From assembly GCF_003057885.1 (NCBI RefSeq), contig NZ_QAGK01000001.1:62001-126000 (forward strand): a DNA stretch of 64,000 nucleotides. Direction: 5' to 3'. Position 1 is the first letter of the stretch, and the number at the start of each line of letters is the position of its first letter. Below the pieces are notes generated by a model, which saw nothing but the letters and a program-made list of their open reading frames with translations, had not been told where the DNA came from and ran no database searches. Of this stretch, positions 49,619 through 59,359 are shown piece after piece. This DNA comes from Oceaniglobus ichthyenteri (lineage in GTDB: Bacteria; Pseudomonadota; Alphaproteobacteria; Rhodobacterales; Rhodobacteraceae). The position numbers and the translations under genes were made by a program.

Positions 49619-50452
49619 TCAGGGCGTTTTTTGATCGAGAATTTGGCCAAGGGTCGATTTGACCTGCTCTTTCAACCCGACTGTTTCTGCCAGAATATCT
49701 TCGGCATGCAGAAAATCGAGCGCGCGAAAGCGGTCAACAGCGGGCCTGAGGATCACCGAGTCCGGGAATGAAAACGCCATCTGTTTGACGATGGATTTCT
49801 GCATGATCTGATTGGATGCATAAACCACATCGATTTTCGATGGCCTTATATGGTTTGCCCCAACCGGGCCACCCGATACGTCAATCGCAATCACCTGATT
49901 GGCCAATCCCTGTACCGCATTCAACGGACAGGGATTGGCCGATCCGCCATCGATGTAAAACCGTCCGGCAATGTCGACCGGCAGAAACACAGCCGGAATC
50001 GCCGATGACGCGGCAATCACCGTATGCAGCGGGCCGGATGTAAACACCCGGTCGGTCATCGCATAATAATCTGTTGCGACAACTTTCAACGGAATTTGCA
50101 ATTCTTCGAATGTGGCGGGAATTTCCTGAGGTAAGAAGATTGACAGGATCGTTTCAAGATTAAGCTCGCCCAAACGCAAACCGCCGTCATCGAAAAACCG
50201 TTTCATACTGGTGGGGCGGATTTTGAAAATATCGCCGATCAAACGGGTGCGGTCATTCAAACGCGCGGCGATGAAACCTTCGATGTCGGCGCCTGACATG
50301 CCTGCGCAATACGCGGCCCCGATGATTGACCCGATGGATGTGCCTGCAACAACACTGGGGCGTATTCCAAGTTCATCAAACGCTTTCAAAGCGTGGATAT
50401 GGGCCAGACCCCGCGCACCACCTGCGCCCAAAACCAATGCCACTGTGTCCAT
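49619..50452 (-). CDS. Patatin-like phospholipase
   Basis: A 277-residue acyl hydrolase. The oxyanion loop is LGAGGARGLAHI (residues 9-20), the nucleophile Ser39 is in GTSIGS, and the catalytic aspartate is in FYIDGGSANPCPLNAV. No signal peptide is present, so it is probably cytoplasmic and acts on membrane lipids. AAGGG six bases before the ATG at 50452 chooses this start over two in-frame upstream ATGs (50497, 50530), the longer of which would run into the preceding gene. It is the last gene of a five-gene operon. Confidence 0.87.
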   Translation of the reverse strand: MDTVALVLGAGGARGLAHIHALKAFDELGIRPSVVAGTSIGSIIGAAYCAGMSGADIEGFIAARLNDRTRLIGDIFKIRPTSMKRFFDDGGLRLGELNLETILSIFLPQEIPATFEELQIPLKVVATDYYAMTDRVFTSGPLHTVIAASSAIPAVFLPVDIAGRFYIDGGSANPCPLNAVQGLANQVIAIDVSGGPVGANHIRPSKIDVVYASNQIMQKSIVKQMAFSFPDSVILRPAVDRFRALDFLHAEDILAETVGLKEQVKSTLGQILDQKTP

Positions 50453-50493
50453 TTTTTGCCCTTGTTCTGGGGGGCGGACATGGGCCGCGCCGG

Positions 50494-52146
50494 TCATGGG
50501 CCACAGCCCTTTTTCACGCCCGCGCCACAATGGGCGATCAGGCGGGCGGTGTCGGAACCGGTCCAGTTGTCAGGGGCAGTCACAGCCACCCATGGGCCGA
50601 TATAATCGGGTCCGTAATAGGCATGGCCATAACCGCTGGGCGCGGTATTGGCCAAGGCCATATCGACCGCCAACTGAAACTGGGTCACGATGGGCATGAA
50701 TTTCATGTCGGGTGACACATCGGGGCCTGGGGGTTCTTTCATCCAGATCGGTTCACGATACAACGAAGACGGTTCGTAAAACACGATCGGATCACTGGAA
50801 TATTGCAAATAGGCAATGCGCATGTTGCCCCACCCATCGGGGCCACCTGCCCCTTGGGTGTGGGATGCAAACCGCACCAGCCGCCCCTCGCCCAATGTGG
50901 GGGCAATATAGGGGCTGTCGGGATTGCGCGAGGCAACGATGCTTTGCCACCGCGCCGAGGGAAACGGCGGCCCGACCCAGAATGCGCCATTGATCGGATC
51001 ATCCAAAAGCGCAAACATATCAGTGCCATGCATGGAGGACCACGCGCCAAGGCTGAGGCCGTGAATATACAGGCGCGGCCGGTTATCCTTGGGCAAACCG
51101 CGCCAATAGGTGTGGACTGTGCTGATCAACGCTTCGGCCTGATCCAGCCCCGAGCGGGTTTCAAGGATCAGCGCCAGTGGCGATTGCAGATAGGAATATT
51201 GCACGGCAATCGTGGCAATATTGCCCCCGTGCATATATTCCACCGTATCCACCGCCCCCGGATCCAGCCATCCGGTGCCGGTGGGCAGCGCCACGATCAG
51301 AACGTCACGCTCAAACCCGCCCTGTCGTTGCAGTTCGGCCAGGGCAATTTTGGCCCGTTGTTGCGGTGTTTCGGCCTGCGCGCGCCCCACATAAACCCGG
51401 ATCGGTTGCTGTGCATCGCGCCCCGTAAATGCGGCAATATCGGCGGCGGTTGGTCCGTTCTGCACATAATCGCGCCCCGGCTGGCCCAATGCGCCCCAAT
51501 CCACCAAGGATTGCGCACTGCCGGTCAGGGAATTGTCGGTCGGCGCCGGGGGTGCAGTATCAAACAGCTCTTGCGCCACGGTCACCGAATTATCCAACCC
51601 GGTGATTACCCGGTCCAACACCCCGTCGCGGGTGACAATCAGCACGATCAGCGCCGTCAAAAGAAACCCCGCGACATTGGCCGTGCGCGGCGGCATGTAA
51701 CGGTAAAGCCGAAACCGAACCCGATCAAACAGCCATTGCAGCGCGAAACCGACAATCACGAGGGCCGCAAACACCGCAGCCGCCAAAAGAGTGATCTGAA
51801 TGGTATGGCCGCTGTCGGTCAACTCCATTCCCATCAGGCTGCGCGTGCCGTTCTGCCAATCGCGCGCTTTTGCAAGGCTGAGCGCCAGGATGATACCAAC
51901 CGGAACGCCCGTAAAAATCCGCAGGATCAGCAGGTTGCGGGACGCCAATTCAGGCAGCTCCATCAACCGCCAGATCGCAATCAAAAACCGCCCGATCAAA
52001 TAGCCAAGCCCCATCACCAGCCCGCCCAATATCCCCTGAACCAGCCAACTGCGCGGGATCAGGGTGGGCGTCAGCGATGTGGCGAAAAACAAAAGGCCCA
52101 GAAAAAGGGGCAGAACATAAAGGCCGGTTAATTTGAAAAACTTCAT
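50494..52146 (-). CDS. Membrane alpha/beta hydrolase (Abhydrolase_9 family)
   Basis: A 550-residue protein in two parts. The first 190 residues contain about five hydrophobic helices (LTGLYVLPLFLGLLFFATSL onward). The rest is a hydrolase domain with nucleophile elbow HGLSLGAWSS, VALPTGTGWLDPGAVD and a C-terminal GYGHAYYGPDYIGPW with the likely catalytic histidine. This is the Abhydrolase_9_N plus Abhydrolase_9 arrangement; enzymatic function is unknown. Operon neighbours (HdeD, patatin) suggest a membrane-lipid or envelope-stress role. Confidence 0.85.
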   Translation of the reverse strand: MKFFKLTGLYVLPLFLGLLFFATSLTPTLIPRSWLVQGILGGLVMGLGYLIGRFLIAIWRLMELPELASRNLLILRIFTGVPVGIILALSLAKARDWQNGTRSLMGMELTDSGHTIQITLLAAAVFAALVIVGFALQWLFDRVRFRLYRYMPPRTANVAGFLLTALIVLIVTRDGVLDRVITGLDNSVTVAQELFDTAPPAPTDNSLTGSAQSLVDWGALGQPGRDYVQNGPTAADIAAFTGRDAQQPIRVYVGRAQAETPQQRAKIALAELQRQGGFERDVLIVALPTGTGWLDPGAVDTVEYMHGGNIATIAVQYSYLQSPLALILETRSGLDQAEALISTVHTYWRGLPKDNRPRLYIHGLSLGAWSSMHGTDMFALLDDPINGAFWVGPPFPSARWQSIVASRNPDSPYIAPTLGEGRLVRFASHTQGAGGPDGWGNMRIAYLQYSSDPIVFYEPSSLYREPIWMKEPPGPDVSPDMKFMPIVTQFQLAVDMALANTAPSGYGHAYYGPDYIGPWVAVTAPDNWTGSDTARLIAHCGAGVKKGCGP

Positions 52147-52191
52147 GAAACGACGTTTTGTCCTGTAAAAGTGGTCAGCCTGCTGTGGCTG

Positions 52192-52737
52192 TTACTGTGC
52201 CACTTTGCGCAGCCGGAAGGCCAGCAAAACAAACAGGAAACCAAAGGCAACCGCCCAAAACCCGATCAGCCACGCGATAGACACCAGCCCGGCATGGGGC
52301 AAAACCAGGATCGCGATACCAAACAAGACCGATATCAGACCGCTGAGAATCAGCATCCATTCGCCCTCGATCATTTTGCGCAACTGGATCGCGGCAACGA
52401 TCCGCAGCAGCCCGCCAATGATTGACCAGACAGCAACAAACGCCAGCAACACAAATGCGGTCGTGCCCGGCATGAACAGCGCCAACAGGCCAACGATGAT
52501 GCCCAGCACGCCCTCAATCAGGGCCAACCACCAGTTTTCGGATTCACCGCGCGACCGCACCGCATCAACCACCCCGATCAATCCATCGGCCAGAACGAAC
52601 GCCCCGAAAAGCAACACCAGAACCGACAGGGTCAGCCCCGGCCAGATAAACGCCGACACCCCAAACAGGATGGCGGCAATACCGCGCACCAACAAGACCC
52701 ACCAATTGCGCGCCAATGATTTCAATGTGTTATCCAT
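52192..52737 (-). CDS. HdeD family membrane protein
   Basis: A 181-residue protein with six short hydrophobic helices in three pairs, the DUF308/HdeD repeat pattern (NWWVLLVRGIAAILFGVSAFIWPGLTL, LIEGVLGIIVGLLALFMPG, ILSGLISVLFGIAILVLPHAG). E. coli HdeD is tied to acid resistance at high cell density; in alphaproteobacteria the role is unclear. It sits 15 bases after the serine hydrolase-META gene in the same operon. Confidence 0.88.
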   Translation of the reverse strand: MDNTLKSLARNWWVLLVRGIAAILFGVSAFIWPGLTLSVLVLLFGAFVLADGLIGVVDAVRSRGESENWWLALIEGVLGIIVGLLALFMPGTTAFVLLAFVAVWSIIGGLLRIVAAIQLRKMIEGEWMLILSGLISVLFGIAILVLPHAGLVSIAWLIGFWAVAFGFLFVLLAFRLRKVAQ

Positions 52738-52752
52738 GGTTTTCTCTTTCCA

Positions 52753-54396
52753 TTACCGGCGACGTGCGGTGATTGTCTGACCGCCCGTGGTTTCCAAAAT
52801 CAGGGCACCTGTATCGTCTATCTGAAACCCCGAAACAGTTGGCAACAGATCCAGAAGTTTGCGTTCCTGATTTTCCAATGCAGGCGGGCAGGCCATCATC
52901 GTGGCGCCGACCACGCTGATTGACAGGGCATCGCCGTCTTGGGTGTATTTCGCGATCAAACGGTTACAGGTGGCATTCCCGGCCAGCGATCCATCGGCCA
53001 GAAACTGAAGACTGGCGGCGGTGTTGTCGATCACGCCCTGATTGGCGATGTCTTCAATGTACCACTCCTGCCCGACAAGTTCGGGATTGGCGTCTTGCGC
53101 GATCAGATAATCGGCCACGGCGCGATAGGCGGGCAATGATGTGGGGTCACTGGCGGCATTTCCCGCCACCGGGTTTGAGGCGAAGCGCACGATCACCATA
53201 TCGGCGGTCGGATCGACCCAAATGGTTTGGCCATGCACACCACGTGCGGCAAACGCCCCGTGCTCATCATGGCTGACCCACCACATCCCACGATAGCTCC
53301 AACCGTCCAGCAGATCATACCCTGCTTTGGCAAACACCGCCGGATCGCCCCCTTGGCGAATCCGTGCGATTGCGGCGGCGGGAATAACCTGTTCGCCGTT
53401 CCACATACCATCATTGAGGATCAACTGACCAAACCGGCCCAGATCGCGCAGTGTCGCGTTGAACCCACCACCGGCAAACGGCGTGCCGATGGAATCGACG
53501 GTATAAAACGCCTCGCGCTCTGCGCCGATTTGCGACCAGATGCGGTTTGACAGATATTGTGCCACCGAAACGCCCGATGTGCGGGCGATCAGCCATCCGG
53601 CGACGTCCGAGTTTACGGTTTTGTATCCAAAGGCATCGCCATGTTCGCCCTGTTTTTCAACGGTTTGCAGATATTCAAAATAACTGCGCGGTCCATCGTA
53701 TCCTTCGGGTTTGGGCAGGGGGCTGCCGGCCTCGGCATAGGTCCAGACTTCGGCGTCAGGGTCGGAATAATCTTCGGAATACTGTAACCCCGTGGTCATT
53801 TCCAACACCTGCGCCACCGTGGCATCGCCAAAGGCGCTGTCTGCCAGTTCGGGGATCAGATCAGCCAGTTTCGCGGTTTCGTCCAGCTTGCCTTCGGCAA
53901 TCAAAACCTCGGCCATCAGCCCTGTCAGGCTTTTGGTGACCGACATCGCGCCATGCAAGGTGTTTTCATCCAGACACCCATCATAGCGTTCATAAACAAT
54001 GCGCCCCTTGTGCAGGACCAGCACACCATCGGTATAATTGGCATCAAACGCGGCATCCCACGTCATCGGCTCACCCCCACCCAAGGGGGTAAAGGACACG
54101 CCATCAATCCCGGCGTCCAACGCCACGGGCAAGGCCCGGTGATCGGTCTGGCCGTTATCAACCGCCACTGTGGGCATCAATTCGCGAAAATGGCACACCG
54201 TCCAGCGCAGTTTTGGAAAGGCAAAATAATCAGGATCGGTAAACCGGATGGTTTTATCGGCGGCGGGGGGAAACCCCTGCATCCAGCCCATGGTCACGGG
54301 GTTCGATGCCGTTGCATCAAGTGGGGCATCTTGTGCCGTGGCCGGTCCTGCAACAGTCATCATCGCGGCAACGGCCGCGGCAATCAGTTTGTTCAT
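52753..54396 (-). CDS. Serine hydrolase (class C beta-lactamase fold) fused to a META domain
   Basis: A 547-residue exported protein. After a signal peptide (MNKLIAAAVA to ATAQ) comes a beta-lactamase/esterase domain with Ser152-x-x-Lys155 (MSVTKSL), Tyr258 (GYKTVNSD) and HGQ (388-390) in the place of the class C KTG. From about residue 441 a META/HslJ-type domain follows: QEWYIEDI, FLADGSLAGNATCNRL, VGATMMACPPALENQE and a final LILETTGGQ. The two domains are in one uninterrupted frame. AAGG before ATG 54396 supports the start; the frame is open to 54483 but runs into the SDR gene. Confidence 0.85.
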   Translation of the reverse strand: MNKLIAAAVAAMMTVAGPATAQDAPLDATASNPVTMGWMQGFPPAADKTIRFTDPDYFAFPKLRWTVCHFRELMPTVAVDNGQTDHRALPVALDAGIDGVSFTPLGGGEPMTWDAAFDANYTDGVLVLHKGRIVYERYDGCLDENTLHGAMSVTKSLTGLMAEVLIAEGKLDETAKLADLIPELADSAFGDATVAQVLEMTTGLQYSEDYSDPDAEVWTYAEAGSPLPKPEGYDGPRSYFEYLQTVEKQGEHGDAFGYKTVNSDVAGWLIARTSGVSVAQYLSNRIWSQIGAEREAFYTVDSIGTPFAGGGFNATLRDLGRFGQLILNDGMWNGEQVIPAAAIARIRQGGDPAVFAKAGYDLLDGWSYRGMWWVSHDEHGAFAARGVHGQTIWVDPTADMVIVRFASNPVAGNAASDPTSLPAYRAVADYLIAQDANPELVGQEWYIEDIANQGVIDNTAASLQFLADGSLAGNATCNRLIAKYTQDGDALSISVVGATMMACPPALENQERKLLDLLPTVSGFQIDDTGALILETTGGQTITARRR

Positions 54397-54407
54397 TATA
54401 ATATACC

Positions 54408-55175
54408 TTAATTCAATTCTTGCACGCCGCCACCTGACACCGTCAGGATCTGACCACTGATCCACCCTGCCGCGGGTGAACATAAAAACAGTGCTGCATT
54501 TGCCATATCCTGCGATTCACCAAGTCGGTGGATCGGGGTATGTTCCAACATTTTCGCCTCAATCTGATCAGTCAGCACAGATTCCAGCGCGGCGGTGCGT
54601 GTCGCCCCGGGTGCGATACCGTTGACGCGGATATTCTTTGGCCCAAGATCAAATGCAATGTTGCGGATCAGGTGATTGGTGGCCGCCTTGGACGATCCAT
54701 AAGACGCCATCTGTCTGTTCTTGTTTTCACCGGCCATTGACGTGATGGCCAGCATTGCGCCACCGCCCGCCTTATCCATTTCGGGTGCCGCCAGTTGCGC
54801 CAGCCGGAACAACGAAAACACGTTGAGATCATAGGCGCGCCGAAAGTCGGCCATCGGCATGTCAAATGGTTTCGGCCCGCCGCCCCCCGCATTGCTGACA
54901 AGGATCGTCAGTTTGCCAAAGGCGGCCACGGTTTGCGCCACGATATTTTCAAGATCCGCCTCGACGGTCACATCACAGGCCCCGGCAACGGCGCGCCCGC
55001 CCGATTGGGTGATTTCATCCGCAACAGTCTGCGCCAGCGCAAGGTCAAGATCGCTGACCATAACGGCGGCCCCTGCCCCGGCCAATGTCTGCGCAATGGC
55101 GCGGCCAATTCCGGCCCCCGCGCCCGTGACAATCGCCACATCGCCCGCTACCTGAAAATGTGATGGATCGTACAT
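54408..55175 (-). CDS. Short-chain dehydrogenase/reductase (SDR)
   Basis: A 255-residue classical SDR. The cofactor loop is VTGAGAGIGRA (residues 17-27), the NNAG position reads SNAG, and the catalytic set is Ser146 (ITSMAGE), Tyr159 and Lys163 (YGSSK). The end has GAWISGQ-like sequence (AAGWISGQILTVSGG). Asp42 after the second strand (VSDLD) favours NAD(H). I start at ATG 55175 with GGGA eight bases upstream; the open frame continues to 55433 through non-SDR sequence. It is the first gene of the five-gene operon; substrate unknown. Confidence 0.88.
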   Translation of the reverse strand: MYDPSHFQVAGDVAIVTGAGAGIGRAIAQTLAGAGAAVMVSDLDLALAQTVADEITQSGGRAVAGACDVTVEADLENIVAQTVAAFGKLTILVSNAGGGGPKPFDMPMADFRRAYDLNVFSLFRLAQLAAPEMDKAGGGAMLAITSMAGENKNRQMASYGSSKAATNHLIRNIAFDLGPKNIRVNGIAPGATRTAALESVLTDQIEAKMLEHTPIHRLGESQDMANAALFLCSPAAGWISGQILTVSGGGVQELN

Positions 55176-55282
55176 ATCCTGTTCCCTAACCAATTCCGGG
55201 AGGTGAAATACCATCCCAAGCATGACATCCGGGCGTGCAGGACAAACAGCCCGCGTTTGCGCGCCAGATTGAGGGTTGATTT

Positions 55283-55312
55283 TTGACGACGCCATCGCCA
55301 ATCCCGTTATAC
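55283..55312 (+). promoter_or_regulatory. Candidate sigma-70 promoter of the AI-2E-family gene
   Basis: TTGACG (55283-55288), an 18-base spacer and TTATAC (55307-55312) lie about 88 bases before the start codon of the AI-2E-family gene, in the 224-base region divergent from the SDR operon. Confidence 0.45.
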
Positions 55313-55399
55313 AACTGATATGAGAGGTCGCGATCAAAATGCAAGGTCGCCGCCGATTGCGGCCAAATCTCAGTGCTGCCCGATTGAAAGGTATTTGCG

Positions 55400-56485
55400 A
55401 TGCAACCAGATGGCCAACCTGACGCACGTTCATTTCAAACCCTTGTTCTTGTGGCGCTTTTTGTCGTTTTGTTGGGGTATCTTCTGATCATTGGCAAAGT
55501 CGTGTTGTTGCCGATATTCGTCGCGGTCATTTCGGTTTATATTCTGGTGTCGGCCAGCGATTGGATGGGCCGACAGCCGGTCATGGGGTGGTTGCCGACA
55601 TGGGCGCGCCGCGCGCTGGTATTGTTGGGGTTCATCATCGCCATTGCCGCCCTGACCGGCGTTGTGATCAGCACCGCGGTGCAACTGGCCGCCGAGGTTT
55701 CGACCTATCAAAAAAATGTCCGTGGCCTGGCCACCCGATTGTTTGAAACATTTGGCGTTGATGTTCCGACGGATTGGGATCTGGTGTGGAACAACACCGT
55801 TGGCAAAATCAACCTGCAATTGATTGCCACACGAGCGCTTGGATCGCTCAGCTCGCTTGCCGGTGTGATCTTTCTGGTGGTGATTTACGCGATGTTCCTG
55901 ATGGGCGAGCGGGGTGGATTTGCCTATAAGGTGGCCATCGCCCTGCCCGGTCAAAGTGGCCGCCGCACCCAGGAAATCATTTCCAGCATCAACACCAGCA
56001 TCGGCGATTATCTGGCCATCAAGACGCTGATCAATATCATTCTGGCATCGATTTCATACGTGATCATGTGGGCGTTTGGCGTTGATTTTGCGTTGTTCTG
56101 GGCCATTTTGATCGGGCTGTTGAATTATATTCCCTATGTCGGGTCACTTATCGGGGTTCTTTTTCCCGTTCTTCTGACCATGGCGCAATTTGGTTCCATC
56201 CAAACCACAATATTGATTTTCGGGTTTCTGACCGGCGCACAATTGTGGGTGGGAAACATGTTGGAGCCTTTGATGATTGGCCGAAAGGTCAATCTGTCGC
56301 CCTTCATCGTTCTGGTTTCACTCACCTTGTGGACATCGCTTTGGGGCGTCGCGGGCAGCATTCTTGCCATTCCGCTTACCTCGATCCTGTCCATCGTTCT
56401 CAGCCACTTTGCCGCCACCCATCCGATTTCGATCTTGCTGTCGGACGATCCCGATCATGTGATCAAACCCAACAACCTGATATAA
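55400..56485 (+). CDS. AI-2E family transporter (TqsA/PerM-like)
   Basis: A 361-residue membrane protein with about seven or eight helices. Family marks are the N-terminal double helix (LVLVALFVVLLGYLLIIGKVVLLPIFVAVIS), a long periplasmic or cytoplasmic helical section, INTSIGDYLAIKTLIN, ALFWAILIGLLNYIPYVGSLIGVLFPV and VGNMLEPLMIGRKVNLSPFIVL. Some members export the AI-2 signal, others are Na+/H+ antiporters, so the name does not prove a quorum-sensing role. Confidence 0.87.
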   Translation: MQPDGQPDARSFQTLVLVALFVVLLGYLLIIGKVVLLPIFVAVISVYILVSASDWMGRQPVMGWLPTWARRALVLLGFIIAIAALTGVVISTAVQLAAEVSTYQKNVRGLATRLFETFGVDVPTDWDLVWNNTVGKINLQLIATRALGSLSSLAGVIFLVVIYAMFLMGERGGFAYKVAIALPGQSGRRTQEIISSINTSIGDYLAIKTLINIILASISYVIMWAFGVDFALFWAILIGLLNYIPYVGSLIGVLFPVLLTMAQFGSIQTTILIFGFLTGAQLWVGNMLEPLMIGRKVNLSPFIVLVSLTLWTSLWGVAGSILAIPLTSILSIVLSHFAATHPISILLSDDPDHVIKPNNLI

Positions 56486-56769
56486 AGGATTGTTCTTCTT
56501 ACGGGCCGCGCAAATGGGCCAAATCAGGATATGTCGGGGCGATCGGCGGTCGTTAGTGGCGCACCGATACCGTGTCATTCGCGATCCCCGCCACCAGAAA
56601 CAGCAGCCTGAAAACTCACTTGAACTTTTCGCCCCATAGCCGGATAACCGTTTAACTGGCGGGGATATTCAAGCCAAAAGTTGTTGCGCGATATGAGAAT
56701 GCGGTTCGGCCTGATCATCGTTGACATCGCTTCCTTAACCTCGAAAAACCGTAGAAAAAGGATGGGCCA

Positions 56770-57207
56770 ATGAAAATACTTGCCGTTGACGATGACGAAT
56801 ACATCCTTGAAATCCTCAGCATGCTTGTGATCAAGGCAGGTTTTCCAGATATCGTGACCGCCACCAGCGCCGGTGACGCGCTGGACCGGATTACATCGAC
56901 CAGTGAACCGTTTCAGTGCATTCTGCTTGATATTCAGATGCCGATCATGGATGGGGTCGAATTTTGCGATCTTTTGCGGCGTCTCCCCGATTATGGGGAG
57001 TGTCCGATCATCATGGTGACCGCCATGACCGACAAGGTCTGGATGGATCAGGCCTATGGTGCCGGGGCGACCGATTACATCATCAAGCCGTTTGATTACA
57101 ACATCCTGTCGGCGCGCCTGACCGCGGCGGCCAACGCAGTTGCACCGGCATCTGAAGATGTATCTTTTCGAACAAGCACCGATATACGTACGATTTCCGG
57201 GTCTTGA
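56770..57207 (+). CDS. Response regulator, single receiver domain (RR1)
   Basis: A 145-residue CheY-like protein. The acidic pocket is in ILAVDDDEYILE (Asp7-9), the phospho-acceptor is Asp54 in ILLDIQMPIMDG, with the switch Thr in IIMVTAMTD and the conserved Lys in DYIIKPFD. A 20-residue Ser/Thr-rich tail replaces an output domain. It lies 41 bases before a histidine kinase gene on the same strand and is probably its partner. AAAAAGGA precedes the ATG. The receiver is very close in sequence to those of the two other regulators in this island. Confidence 0.9.
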   Translation: MKILAVDDDEYILEILSMLVIKAGFPDIVTATSAGDALDRITSTSEPFQCILLDIQMPIMDGVEFCDLLRRLPDYGECPIIMVTAMTDKVWMDQAYGAGATDYIIKPFDYNILSARLTAAANAVAPASEDVSFRTSTDIRTISGS

Positions 57208-57248
57208 AAAGCGGGCGCTTCAGAACATCGCGCACCAAGGAGACTTTG

Positions 57249-59096
57249 ATGAGCTCACAGGATAGAATGGCTGTTGCGCGTTCGTTGCACGCTGTAAAAT
57301 GTACGGAAATACACCAGATGATCATCGCCCCCAACGGGCAGATCCTTCAGAGTAATCAGCCAAACGATATTCTGTTCGGCTATGACATCGGGCATCTGGC
57401 GGGGCGGCGCATGTCGGATGTTTTATCAATCAAAACGGTTGCCGAGCTGAATGGATATATCGCCGCGCCGTCCGTTTGCACCATCATCGAAGGGCTGACC
57501 GGAACCACCGCCACCGGCGACACCCTGTTGTTGCGCGCGCATGTGACCGCGTGGACCGATGCCGATAACGGGATTTATCACGCGCTTCTCCTCAGCGATA
57601 TCGACGAAGAAAGAGACGCAGAGCGCGTTTCAAGGGTTGAGTTGGAGCGGGCAAACAACGCCATCAAAGGTGCCCGAATAGCCATTTGGGATTTTAATTG
57701 CGTCACCAATACCGTGGCGGTTTGCGATCTGTGGCGCGAGATTTTGGAAATCTGCAGCTACGATTCGGCGGTGATTCAGGAAGCCTGGCGCGCCCGGCTT
57801 CATCCCGATGATGAGATCAGGCTGATGGAAGGGCTTCAGCGGGTCCGGGAGGGAAAATGCCACCGCTACGAAGATGAATACCGACTGCGATCAAAGGACG
57901 ATACGCATTGGATCTGGTTCCAGAGCGATCTTGCCATCGTCGAACGGGATCATGACGGAACAGTGACGCGGATCAGCGGCGCGATGAGTGACATCACAGA
58001 CCGAAAAATGACCGAAGAGGCGCTGCGGCGCAGTGTCGAACGATTCAGATCCTCGTTTGAAAGTTCGGCGGTTGGCATGGCGCTTGTTGGGATCGACGGT
58101 CGTTTTCTGCAGGTAAACTCGGCCCTGTGCACCCTGCTGGGATATAGCGATGCCGCGCTGTTGGAGATGGATTTTCAGTCGATCAGCCATCCTGACGATC
58201 TGGAACATGATCTTGCACAGCTTGACCTTTTGAAGTCTCGCAAGATCGGATCGTATCAAATGGAAAAAAGATACGTCCGGACCGACGGTGCAATCATGTG
58301 GGGGTTGCTGAGCGTTGGATTGGTAACCGACGACGAAGGGCGGCCCGATCACTTTGTGTCGCAATTCGTCGACGTGACCGAACAACACCGCCTGAACCAA
58401 TTGAAAAGCGATTTTGTATCAACAATAAGTCACGAATTGCGCACACCGCTGACCTCGATCCTGGGGTCTTTGATGCTGTTGTCATCAATGGATGATCCGC
58501 CCTTTTCGGAACAGGCCCAGCGATTGTTGTATATTGCCCAGCAAAATGGCAACCGCTTGCACGTTCTGATCAATGACCTGCTTGATTTTGAAAAATTTTC
58601 GGCCGGAAAAATGCGGTTTGAACGATCGAGACACCGAATCGCCGATCTATTGGAAGATGCAGTTCTGGCCAATATGGCATCGTCCGAAAAATACGGTGTG
58701 ACATTCAATCTGGTCAGTCCGGATTTCAAGGCAAGCTGCCTTGTCGATGCCGAGCGTTTTCAACAAGTAATGACAAATTTACTGTCCAACGCGGCCAAAT
58801 TTTCCCGTGCAGGCAGCGTGATAGATGTTGGCGTTGAAGAGCGTGAAACAAACAGCCGGATCACCGTGGTGAACCAGGGCGAACCGATCCCCGAGTCGTT
58901 TCGCGATGAAATATTCGAGCCCTTCATTCAGGTTGATCCCACATCAACCCGCGCGCGCGGCGGAACCGGTCTGGGCCTTGCCATAACAAAACAGATCGTC
59001 GAGCAAGCAGGCGGCAAGATCGGATTTGACAGCACGCAAGACGGGCGCACGACCTTTTGGTTCAGCCTGCCTTGCGCCTTGTCAACCGACGACTGA
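57249..59096 (+). CDS. Soluble multi-PAS sensor histidine kinase (HK1)
   Basis: A 615-residue kinase with no membrane segment. Three PAS-type domains lie at about residues 20-118, 138-255 and 265-380, the last two with PAC-like ends (MSDITDRK, FVDVTEQH). HisKA follows with His395 in SHELRTPLTSILGS. HATPase_c has its N-box at QQVMTNLLSNAAKF, a variant G1 box NQGEPIP, and the G2 box GGTGLGLAI. AAGGAG seven bases before ATG 57249 sets the start. It probably phosphorylates RR1 and perhaps the other receivers. It closely resembles HK2, on the other strand 1.3 kb away. Confidence 0.9.
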   Translation: MSSQDRMAVARSLHAVKCTEIHQMIIAPNGQILQSNQPNDILFGYDIGHLAGRRMSDVLSIKTVAELNGYIAAPSVCTIIEGLTGTTATGDTLLLRAHVTAWTDADNGIYHALLLSDIDEERDAERVSRVELERANNAIKGARIAIWDFNCVTNTVAVCDLWREILEICSYDSAVIQEAWRARLHPDDEIRLMEGLQRVREGKCHRYEDEYRLRSKDDTHWIWFQSDLAIVERDHDGTVTRISGAMSDITDRKMTEEALRRSVERFRSSFESSAVGMALVGIDGRFLQVNSALCTLLGYSDAALLEMDFQSISHPDDLEHDLAQLDLLKSRKIGSYQMEKRYVRTDGAIMWGLLSVGLVTDDEGRPDHFVSQFVDVTEQHRLNQLKSDFVSTISHELRTPLTSILGSLMLLSSMDDPPFSEQAQRLLYIAQQNGNRLHVLINDLLDFEKFSAGKMRFERSRHRIADLLEDAVLANMASSEKYGVTFNLVSPDFKASCLVDAERFQQVMTNLLSNAAKFSRAGSVIDVGVEERETNSRITVVNQGEPIPESFRDEIFEPFIQVDPTSTRARGGTGLGLAITKQIVEQAGGKIGFDSTQDGRTTFWFSLPCALSTDD

Positions 59097-59359
59097 ACCG
59101 TTGCGCAGGTGCGCATTACAGTTCTAAATCGAACCTGCCGCCAAACCTTGGCACGGCTGCGAAGCGGCTTGTACCTCGTGAAATGCCACCCGTAACCCGG
59201 GGATCGAAATATGCGTTCGGCAACAGCCCGCGCGCGTCTGGGTATCGGCTTGCAACAACCTAAGGAATAGTATTAGGGAGGGTAGAAAATCACATGTACG
59301 CAAATACAGGTATGGCTTATTCCGCGTGAATTCGACGCAGTGAAGGCCGGGGATCATTA

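Noticed and set aside
50803-52131. 442-codon frame antisense to the Abhydrolase_9 gene
   Set aside because: No start signal and a basic, Gln/His/Arg-rich product; it is a shadow of the real minus-strand gene.
55400-56485. Quorum-sensing locus (AI-2E transporter plus penicillin-acylase-type AHL acylase)
   Set aside because: The two genes are 31 kb apart, both families have many non-signalling members and no luxI, luxR or luxS was seen.
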